Source: Immersiella caudata
Taxonomy: Eukaryota > Ascomycota > Sordariomycetes > Sordariales > Lasiosphaeriaceae
NCBI GenBank assembly: GCA_030512335.1
Contig: JAULSU010000003.1
Span: 6,061,737-6,125,736, forward strand
Reading direction: 5' to 3'
DNA: 64,000 bases
How positions within the stretch are numbered: the first letter of the stretch is position 1; each line of letters begins with the position of its first letter. This document shows positions 57,289 through 64,000 of the stretch, one piece after another. Made by a program: the position numbers and the translations under genes. Under the pieces are notes generated by a model. That model was given only the letters and a program-made list of their open reading frames with translations, ran no database searches and was not told where the DNA came from.

Positions 57289-57634
57289 CCATCGTGGGTA
57301 CGATGATGGCTATCTATACTAACTAATGGAGATGTAACTTGTACCTTGATCTGTTGCTCCGTCCCTTGGTGTTTACAGATCACAGAGCAAGTGCTCTGTG
57401 GGTCTCTGCTTGATCTGTGACAGAGCGGATTCCTTGGCACAGATCACACAGTGTTAAGTGGTTGCTACACGGTGCCCTGTACTGTGGCGCCTGCGGGGAC
57501 ACGTCGGTCCGTTCCGGCCACAAGGGTGGCCCGCAGGTCGTCACAGAAGCCACTCCGGGTCCTTAGGACCCGGAGGACTTTACGTTTAGGTCCAGGGGAA
57601 ACACTTATTATAAATAGCTAGTTAATTTCCCTTG

Positions 57635-57866
57635 TGTAAGGAACGGTTCTTAGTTCCTTACGTAAGTATTTGCTTGTTAATTGAACTAACTTTAATTATG
57701 TCCTACTGCACTAACACTTGGAGTGTTGCTCTGTCTTATAGTGACATACGGCCATTGACCAGTGAACCCCCGTTTGTAAGGACTTGCCTCTGCATTACTC
57801 CTCTCTATCCACCCATTCTATCTAGTGACCCTGCCGACCGTCTGTTGACAGGCTAAGGTCGTAACA
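57635..57866 (-). repeat. LTR-like repeat, minus orientation
   Basis: 232 bp in the opposite direction to the copy at 57056, giving an inverted pair with a 346-bp spacer. The spacer has no coding capacity; it contains a palindromic CACAGAGCAAGTGCTCTGTG. Confidence 0.75.
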
Positions 57867-58178
57867 TAGTAAAAAATATTTATATATTTATTAAATTATT
57901 ATTTTAATTACTGTTTATACTACTGTTTATACTACTATTTATACTACTGTTTATATTATTATATTATGTATTTTATTATTATTTATAACACTTACAGGCT
58001 AGAACAGTGCAGTTGGCTATTAGACTCCATTAAACTATAGAAGTAATAAAAATAATACTACTCCTACTACACTGGTTCGAACTGCCAGCCTTCTAAGCCT
58101 CAAGCCACGTGTGTGCAGTGGAATCTATAGAGCTATTGCTAGCCGTTGCCAGCCGAGAACAACCACTGCGAGCGGCTC
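57867..58178. other. AT-rich spacer
   Basis: Very AT-rich with repeats such as TTTATACTACTG (57915-57955). Nothing coding. Confidence 0.6.
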
Positions 58179-58400
58179 CAAACGGTGGTTCTAAACAGTA
58201 GTTCCGAACAGTGGCTCCGAGCCGTGGTTCCGAATCGTGGTTCCGAACAGGGGTTCCGAATAGGGGTTCCGAATAGGGGTTCCGAACCGTGCCTCCGAAC
58301 AGTGGCTCCGAGCCGTGCCTCCGAACAGTGGCTCCGAACCGTGCCTCCGAATCGTGGTTCCGAACAGTGGTTCCGAACCGTAGCCTCGGAGCCACTGGAA
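58179..58400. repeat. 15-bp minisatellite (about 14 units)
   Basis: Degenerate units of CAGTGGTTCCGAAC-type, with GGTTCCGAA and GCCTCCGAA as the main variants. The units keep frame (15 = 5 codons), so a repeat peptide frame exists by chance on both strands; I do not count it as a gene. A second short repeat (CGTGTGGTTG, three units) follows at about 58450-58480. Confidence 0.85.
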
Positions 58401-59522
58401 GGAGGTCAGCAATTGGAATCAATCCAGGGGGTTGTTGTTGGCCAGACTTACGTGTGGTTGCGTGTGGTTGCGTGTGGTTGTGTGTGGTGGAATGCAGGAA
58501 AAAAACGCGCACTGCACTGCGTGTGGAGTTCAGGATGGTAAGCGCGGGCCACCACCTAACAATTTTTAGTGGCTTGTGCCCGCTCCCAGCATGTGGAAGC
58601 CAACCTACTATTCAAGACGTTTGCAAGGCTGCACCTCGACGAATAATTAATGAAATTTAAATCCGACTTTTTCCTACTAATCTAGAGGCCTTATTCTTAA
58701 TTATTGCAAATTCTCCGAAATTACTAGGCCTACGTGGAGGGTAGAATAATAGGTTAGAAAGTGGGAGGTAGGAGGTGGAATCTGTTGCAGGCCGTGCCAA
58801 GCAATGCCAAGCCCCACCACCACCTACTTCAAACCTTTGCATCACAACAACCATTGCGTGAACCAAAAAACAAACTGGATATTCGGAATCTAAAGCCAAT
58901 TACGCACCGAATGGTACCTCTTTTATTAGTTTTGGAGCCTTATAGGGGTTGCAATAGTAGGTGGGAAAAAGGAGGTTGTGGAGGGCCCACTTTTCCAAAC
59001 CTCTCGACCAGTCCCCGACGGACTTGAATTTCTTACATAATTTAATCCTTGTTTTAATCCCTGTTTTTAATCCCTGTTTTTTTCAGACTGCACCCTAACT
59101 CGAACAACACTGACCTAACGGCCAGGATAAACTACTAGACCCCTGGCTCTGGGTAACATAATACACTGTTATAGGCTCTGTATTAAGTACAAGTGGGCTC
59201 TAAAACTGGGCTACAGCTGGGGCATTAAATTAGTCTAGCTACAGCTAAATACTAAGGACAGTGCAGTAACCGCTTTTAGTAATTAATAATTATACGGCTT
59301 AAATTACTAAAAGATTAGCTAATAACAAGATAACAACTTAATAACTACGTAATAATAACGTGCGTGATAAGCGAGTCGTACGGATAAGCGAGTCGTACAC
59401 TTTCCACCACCCTACCACAACAATCCTCAATTACACAACCACAACACTAGGAAATAATGTTAAATTCTAGCCTCTGAGAGCGCTAAAGAGGCCCTGTATT
59501 TACAGGGCCTGCCAGTGAGGAA
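58401..59522. other. AT-rich subtelomeric spacer
   Basis: No gene seen. Contains two copies of GATAAGCGAGTCGTAC (about 59366-59397) and a hairpin (AGGCCCTGTA/TACAGGGCCT, about 59490-59512) just before the telomeric array. Confidence 0.55.
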
Positions 59523-59665
59523 GGGTTAGGGTTAGGGTTAGGGTTAGGGTTAGGGTTAGGGTTAGGGTTAGGGTTAGGGTTAGGGTTAGGGTTAGGGTTA
59601 GGGTTAGGGTTAGGGTTAGGGTTAGGGTTAGGGTTAGGGTTAGGGTTAGGGTTAGGGTTAGGGTT
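59523..59665 (+). repeat. Interstitial telomeric array, TTAGGG x about 24
   Basis: Uninterrupted perfect TTAGGG units on the plus strand, pointing toward the window end. It joins the PLE repeat without any spacer. Confidence 0.98.
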
Positions 59666-60100
59666 ACGTCTGAAGAAGGGATGCGCTGAGTTGCAGAAGT
59701 GATGAACACTGAAAACACTATGCCGACGGGGCCCTCAAAACGAAGAAGCACCCGTTTCGCCTGTGTTGTGGCTCATCAGGGCAGGACAGAAGTGCGGGGA
59801 CCGCTCCTGTCTTATTTCCTGAAGGGAGGGGGGTCCACGGGGGTCTCCCCCGTGAAGGCCTCACATTCAGGAAATGAGTCAGAAGCGGGCACGCCCACTA
59901 TTGGACACAAAGCATGCATGCACGCGCCAAGGCTTACGCCAAGGTGCGGCCGATGCCAATCGCCCCCTTTAGCGCCGGAGACTTTCCAGCCAACCGGACA
60001 AACATTCCCCCGTCCTCGGGAAATGCTAAGCCTCCGTAACCCCGAAGGGTCCGAAGGCTTCTAGGGATAGGGTTAGTGGTTAGGGGTGGGGTTAGAGGTT
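59656..60100 (-). repeat. PLE pLTR, copy 1 (3' side)
   Basis: 445 bp, the same as 63423-63867 at an offset of 3767. Left edge passes directly into TTAGGG units; right edge ends at AGAGGTT. Its outer part (60061-60100) holds degenerate telomere-like units (GATAGGGTTAGTGGTTAGGG). Confidence 0.95.
59716..59794 (-). ncRNA. Hammerhead ribozyme (type I), pLTR copy 1
   Basis: Same as the copy at 63483-63561: CUGAUGA core at 59779-59773, GAAA at 59758-59755, GUC cleavage triplet at 59727-59725 with cut expected between 59725 and 59724. Confidence 0.85.
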
Positions 60101-60470
60101 CGAACTCTCAACCAAACAGAGCCACCCCGACGTGCAAAGAGAGAAGTGGAATTCTGAGAGCTCTCCTATGACGAAGCAGGAAAGGACCATGTCCAAAACA
60201 ATCACGGGAGAGGGATTGTTCCAAGTCTGCAGACTGACAGTAGCGTGGGCAGCATTCAACACCCGTGCCAAGGGGTACCCCTGTGGGGGGCTGCTTTCAT
60301 GCTGCATTGGTAACAGATCCGTGCACCGATCCCAAAGGACAGGGGGTCCGACACGGAGGGCGCGCAGCCTAACGATCCGCGGAAGCGGGAGCCAGCGACG
60401 CGCAGAGAGCAACGGCACGCAAAGCCAGGCGAGCCTCGCGGCCCACCCGAGGCCGGCCGTGCCCCGGTCG
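60101..60470 (-). other. PLE 3' non-coding region
   Basis: Between the RT stop (60471-60473) and pLTR copy 1. GC-rich, no frame of interest. Probably the 3' UTR used by the RT to recognise its RNA (inference). Confidence 0.5.
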
Positions 60471-63410
60471 CTAGAAACCGCCGGAGCAGAAGGTCGGGAG
60501 CGAGCGCCCCGGCCCCCCCTCCGAAGGAGAGAGCAGAATTGTCTTATTCCAGGTCGACATCAAGTCAAAAAGGCTTGTTGTGCGACCGAGGCTTCTGATC
60601 AGCGGTTCATGTAGGGAAGACGGCAGTTCATCCGTCGCCCAGAACCTTCGTGCTGCAGAGAGAACCTCCTTCACGTCTACATATTCCCACACTGGATTGT
60701 AATGGCCTGATAACATCAACGGCGCAGCATCTGTCTTGATTTTTGGCAAGAGCAGAATTGGCCTGTCATCATAGTGCACTTGGCGAAACCATTCAATCAG
60801 TGTCTTCGCAGGGTATCCCCTTCTGCGAAGATTGCCATAAAATTCCTGCCGGGCTTCTGCAAAAAACCTGGCTTGTGAACAGAGAATGACAAATCGTGTG
60901 AGCTCGGCTTTGACAAAGCCTTTCTTGACATGCAAGGGATGAGCGGACGACCAGGGTATGTAGAGATGTCTGTTCAATTCCTTGCGAAACAGGCGGGTGT
61001 GACACAATTGTGTTCCCATCTGTTGTCCCCGGATCAACTCAATGTCCAGGAACTCAAGTCGCTGCGGATTGATAGACCATCGAACCTCTAGGCTTCCGAT
61101 GTGGAAGCCTGAAGCAAAAGATTCGACTTCTTCTTTGCTGCCCTGAAAAAAACAGAGGATGTCATCGATGTATCGAACATAGAGGAGAACTCCTTCTCGA
61201 TGGACAACCTTGGCCTTTCGTTCAAAGTAGGCGGCGTAGATGTTGGCAAGCACAGGGGCGCACGACGTGCCCATTGCGAGACCTCTCATCTGCCGAAACG
61301 TTTGGCCACGGTATGCAAAAAAGTTGTTGTCCATTACAAACTTGACCATACTCCTGATGGTGGTGCGTGTGATGGACGAGGAGTGGCAGTATAGCTTCCA
61401 GGCGCCAGCGATGACTTTAGAGCATTCGTTGGGCGGGATCATCGTATAGAAGGAGGTCACATCTCCTGTGAGGATCCATATCGGGGCTGCACTGCTCACT
61501 TGCACATTCTTGATTTGTTGGATGACGGCTTTTGAGGAGTCGACAACCCAGGGGAAGTGCTCAAGAATGGGCTGGAGTAGATGGTCAAGTACCTCTGACG
61601 TAGATGTTGTAACCCATGAGTGTGACGGCACAATGGGTCGGAGAGCCCACGGAGTCTTATGGACCTTGGGAATCGCATGAAACTCGGGAATCACCATTTG
61701 GATCTTGGTCCAGAGGTATTTTTCCATCACCTGAGGGAGTCTCCATTTGGGAATGGAGTCTTTCAGGATGGTGACAAGTGTTGCAGCAGGGATCTCTTCA
61801 ACGTGGAGATAAGTCTCGGTGTCGGAGAGCAGCTGTAAACAATTGGTGTCGTACCAGTCTAGGGGGAGGACCGCAAGCCCGAGATTTTTATCGGTGAGCT
61901 TGACCAGGAGACGGTGGGTCTCAAGGTACTCTTGAACTTTCTTCCAGCTGGAGAACGGCTGGGTGGCGGGTCGAATGGCGATGCTCGCGAGTGCCCGGTG
62001 ACATTGGTCATCGATCACTGCCATCGCCGCTTCGAGTCCTCGTTCAATAGCGCTTGAAGCGCGCGGTGGGTTCCAACGAAGATTGGGGACATGGAACTTT
62101 GGGATGAAGTTCGAACTTGCCTTGTCACGGAAGAACCATCGGTTGCGAACCGTGCGGGACAGCCTTTCTTTGGCTTCCTCTATGTCATTGAGTGATGGTG
62201 CTTGAGGGAGAATGAATTTATGATTGCAGGCGAGCGAGTACTCGATGTCTTCGGGGAGGTTGACACCAGTATGCTGGAATACGCCGGGTTGGGCCGTTCT
62301 CACGGTTTCCCATTCCCAGCTCTTGGAAAGAGCAACAGCAATCTTGATTCTGCAGTGAAGTGACAAAGTACCATACACAGTGGGATAGGTCTCAGGGAGC
62401 CAAGACCGAAAATCCTTCGAACATTGGGAGAGGAAGGCAGAGGTGGTCACTTCTTGCCCTTCTTCTTTCCCTGGCCACCTTTCTTGGTGACACCACCCGA
62501 CTTGGTGGTTTTCGAGCCGCCCTTTGGCTTGCCTTTGCCAGGCTTGCCTTTGGGTCCGGACTTTCTTGCATTGCCTGTTGGAAGTCAGTGGTGCGCCCTG
62601 CCGTTTGGCGGGGGACGTACCCATCATGCCAGCTATTTGCTGTTTGAGTTGGGCCATTTCAGACCGCATCTCTTCGCGCACGACCTCACGTGTGGTGAGC
62701 TCCTGGTCGGCGTCGCGCATATCATGATCGGCTTCTTTTTTGAGCGACAACGCGCGTGTCTTCTCAAGAAGGGAGCGATCAGCCAGAGAACGGGCCAGGG
62801 CCGAAGCCCTGTAGTGGAGCGCACTGCCGTGCTTCCACAATACCGTCAACTCGGCAACAGAGTGTGTTGGGGCCCCGGACCAGTCAAAACCGGGGTCTTT
62901 AGACACACTTTCCTTGATGGTGACACCACCGAGGGAGGCAGACGCTCGGGTAGCGGCTTCAAAGAGCATGGTTTTCCACTGCACTTCGTTGAAGACGACG
63001 AGCGTTTGCAGAGCGGCGAGCTCTTCTTTCTTCAGACTCAAGGCAGTCTTCAGAAGGTCCTTTCGGACAGAGAGTAGAGATCCTGAGATGGTGGTCTTTG
63101 CGAGCCGACCCTCCTCAGTGCCAAGATACTCTTTCGAGAACTGGATCTTGGGGTCCTTCGCAGAGTTGACAATAGAAGGGGGGAAGGACTTCTCGGCAGT
63201 ATGGCGTTCGTACTGTGCAATGGTGTTCTGGACCGTGCACAGTTTTGTCGACACTCGATATACCGTGGTAAGGTGTGCGGCAACAGGCGCGCGCCATGCT
63301 TGAGGGACAGTCGAGATTAATTCGGCGAGGGTGGTGGCGCCAGCGGTCGCCCGAACCAGGTCCGAATTGGTGACGAAAATGTCGACTGACCGAACCGAAT
63401 TGGGGGCCAT
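60471..63410 (-). CDS. PLE reverse transcriptase
   Basis: 979 aa from ATG 63410 (MAPNSVRS); the frame stays open 36 codons upstream into the pLTR but from a GTG, not an ATG. Residue numbers here count from that upstream codon. The N-terminal third has a helical segment (MRSEMAQLKQQIAGMM) and a basic stretch. RT motifs: MVIPEFHAIPKVHKTPWALRPI before motif A is cut here as IPKVHKTPWALRPIVPS, motif A GDVTSFYTMIP (D686), motif B RGLAMGTSCAPVLANIY, motif C YVRYIDDILCFF (D785, D786), then LEFLDIELI, thumb text KKGFVKAELTRFVILCSQ and LRRRGYP. This set marks Penelope-like RTs, relatives of telomerase RT. No GIY-YIG endonuclease follows the thumb in the last 75 residues. Confidence 0.9.
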   Translation of the reverse strand: MAPNSVRSVDIFVTNSDLVRATAGATTLAELISTVPQAWRAPVAAHLTTVYRVSTKLCTVQNTIAQYERHTAEKSFPPSIVNSAKDPKIQFSKEYLGTEEGRLAKTTISGSLLSVRKDLLKTALSLKKEELAALQTLVVFNEVQWKTMLFEAATRASASLGGVTIKESVSKDPGFDWSGAPTHSVAELTVLWKHGSALHYRASALARSLADRSLLEKTRALSLKKEADHDMRDADQELTTREVVREEMRSEMAQLKQQIAGMMGTSPAKRQGAPLTSNRQCKKVRTQRQAWQRQAKGRLENHQVGWCHQERWPGKEEGQEVTTSAFLSQCSKDFRSWLPETYPTVYGTLSLHCRIKIAVALSKSWEWETVRTAQPGVFQHTGVNLPEDIEYSLACNHKFILPQAPSLNDIEEAKERLSRTVRNRWFFRDKASSNFIPKFHVPNLRWNPPRASSAIERGLEAAMAVIDDQCHRALASIAIRPATQPFSSWKKVQEYLETHRLLVKLTDKNLGLAVLPLDWYDTNCLQLLSDTETYLHVEEIPAATLVTILKDSIPKWRLPQVMEKYLWTKIQMVIPEFHAIPKVHKTPWALRPIVPSHSWVTTSTSEVLDHLLQPILEHFPWVVDSSKAVIQQIKNVQVSSAAPIWILTGDVTSFYTMIPPNECSKVIAGAWKLYCHSSSITRTTIRSMVKFVMDNNFFAYRGQTFRQMRGLAMGTSCAPVLANIYAAYFERKAKVVHREGVLLYVRYIDDILCFFQGSKEEVESFASGFHIGSLEVRWSINPQRLEFLDIELIRGQQMGTQLCHTRLFRKELNRHLYIPWSSAHPLHVKKGFVKAELTRFVILCSQARFFAEARQEFYGNLRRRGYPAKTLIEWFRQVHYDDRPILLLPKIKTDAAPLMLSGHYNPVWEYVDVKEVLSAARRFWATDELPSSLHEPLIRSLGRTTSLFDLMSTWNKTILLSPSEGGPGRSLPTFCSGGF

Positions 63411-63422
63411 TCTCAGCGGAGA

Positions 63423-63867
63423 GGTTAGGGTTACGTCTGAAGAAGGGATGCGCTGAGTTGCAGAAGTGATGAACACTGAAAACACTATGCCGACGGGGCC
63501 CTCAAAACGAAGAAGCACCCGTTTCGCCTGTGTTGTGGCTCATCAGGGCAGGACAGAAGTGCGGGGACCGCTCCTGTCTTATTTCCTGAAGGGAGGGGGG
63601 TCCACGGGGGTCTCCCCCGTGAAGGCCTCACATTCAGGAAATGAGTCAGAAGCGGGCACGCCCACTATTGGACACAAAGCATGCATGCACGCGCCAAGGC
63701 TTACGCCAAGGTGCGGCCGATGCCAATCGCCCCCTTTAGCGCCGGAGACTTTCCAGCCAACCGGACAAACATTCCCCCGTCCTCGGGAAATGCTAAGCCT
63801 CCGTAACCCCGAAGGGTCCGAAGGCTTCTAGGGATAGGGTTAGTGGTTAGGGGTGGGGTTAGAGGTT
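63423..63867 (-). repeat. PLE pLTR, copy 2 (5' side)
   Basis: 445 bp, identical to copy 1 by eye. Inner edge holds a telomere-like stub (CCCTAACC on the sense strand) 13 nt before the RT start; outer edge joins the terminal TTAGGG array. Confidence 0.95.
63483..63561 (-). ncRNA. Hammerhead ribozyme (type I), pLTR copy 2
   Basis: Read on the minus strand: stem I 5' arm (CACU, then UGCC), the invariant CUGAUGA (63546-63540), stem II GCC/GGC with an 8-nt loop, GAAA (63525-63522), stem III CGGG/CCCG with a 20-nt loop, the cleavage triplet GUC (63494-63492), then the stem I 3' arm GGCA and AGUG. All conserved core bases are present and all three stems pair. The cut would fall between 63492 and 63491. 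Hammerheads in PLE repeats are known; they free unit-length RNA from tandem transcripts. Confidence 0.85.
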
Positions 63868-64000
63868 AGGGTTAGGGTTAGGGTTAGGGTTAGGGTTAGG
63901 GTTAGGGTTAGGGTTAGGGTTAGGGTTAGGGTTAGGGTTAGGGTTAGGGTTAGGGTTAGGGTTAGGGTTAGGGTTAGGGTTAGGGTTGGGGTTAGGGTTA
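63866..64000 (+). repeat. Terminal telomeric array, TTAGGG x about 22
   Basis: TTAGGG to the last base, with one variant unit (TTGGGG) near 63986. Probably the physical chromosome end. Confidence 0.95.

Larger units (their letters stand above)
59656..63867 (-). mobile_element. Telomere-attached Penelope-like retroelement (PLE) without endonuclease
   Basis: A unit of 4.2 kb on the minus strand: 445-bp direct repeat (63423-63867), RT gene, short 3' region (60101-60470), second direct repeat (59656-60100). Telomeric TTAGGG arrays abut both outer ends. The sense-strand 3' end faces the centromere, with a CCCTAA-type terminus against the TTAGGG array. Such layouts are known for endonuclease-deficient PLEs (Athena in rotifers, Coprina in basidiomycetes). 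Direct repeats from tandem copies (pLTRs) are a known PLE trait. Both repeats look identical, indicating a young copy. Confidence 0.88.

Noticed and set aside
58060..58120. tRNA-like piece (GGTTCGAAC with a following arm) on the minus strand
   Set aside because: The T-arm pairs only 3-4 bp with a wrong loop size, and no D-arm or acceptor stem can be found.
59500..59751. Minus frame with a long Thr-Leu repeat
   Set aside because: It is a translation of the telomeric array.
59699..60064. 121-aa plus-strand frame inside both PLE repeats (also 63466-63831)
   Set aside because: Antisense to the element and to the ribozyme; identical only because the repeats are identical.
63411..63518. RT start at 63518 inside the pLTR
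   Set aside because: The codon there is GTG, and the frame would run through the hammerhead cleavage site; ATG 63410 just after the repeat is better.
1..64000. CRISPR arrays, operons, rRNA genes
   Set aside because: None present; the repeats found are telomeric, minisatellite or transposon-derived, and the organism is a eukaryote.

Overview
The window is the end of a filamentous ascomycete chromosome. Evidence: short GT-AG introns of about 46-125 bp with CTAAC/CTGAC-like branch sites, a HET-domain relic, a GH7 cellulase-family gene, a LaeA-like methyltransferase, a UstYa-like (DUF3328) relic, a Fot1/pogo transposon, and TTAGGG arrays at the right-hand end. Sordariomycetes is my best guess; genus cannot be told. 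All gene models were built by eye from reading frames, splice signals and family motifs.

Layout. 1-18.6 kb is ordinary gene-rich DNA: a DUF2434 membrane protein (runs off the left edge), COG5, a BTB protein, an FAD monooxygenase, a Tvp38/VTT membrane protein, a secreted trypsin-like protease and a large DUF3433 membrane protein. From 19 kb the region becomes accessory: a HET-domain pseudogene split by a 179-bp MITE, a tiny Cys-rich protein, a CorA-like two-TM protein, a GH7 protein with altered catalytic residues, a tannase/feruloyl esterase, a LaeA-like methyltransferase, a Cys-rich one-TM protein with an in-frame TAG, an intact Fot1-like transposon, an MCT-type MFS transporter, a POT peptide transporter, an S41 protease, and two intronless genes of bacterial character (an NAD-dependent epimerase and an S9 peptidase carrying a VHL-beta-like segment). 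Several of these act outside the cell or on uptake (cellulase family, esterase, proteases, peptide and MFS transporters), which fits a saprotroph's accessory chromosome arm; no single clear biosynthetic cluster is visible.

From about 55.5 kb the DNA is AT-rich and gene-free, with inverted LTR-like repeats, minisatellites and a hairpin. The last 4.5 kb is the most striking part: an interstitial TTAGGG array (59523-59665), then a Penelope-like retroelement (PLE) on the minus strand between two identical 445-bp direct repeats (pLTRs), then a second TTAGGG array reaching the window end. The PLE encodes a complete reverse transcriptase with no visible GIY-YIG endonuclease. Each pLTR carries what reads as a complete type I hammerhead ribozyme on the element's sense strand. 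The element's 3' end (sense RNA ending in CCCUAA-type sequence) faces the centromere and abuts the telomeric array, the orientation expected if a chromosome 3' end primed reverse transcription. This is a telomere-attached, endonuclease-lacking, ribozyme-bearing PLE in an ascomycete.
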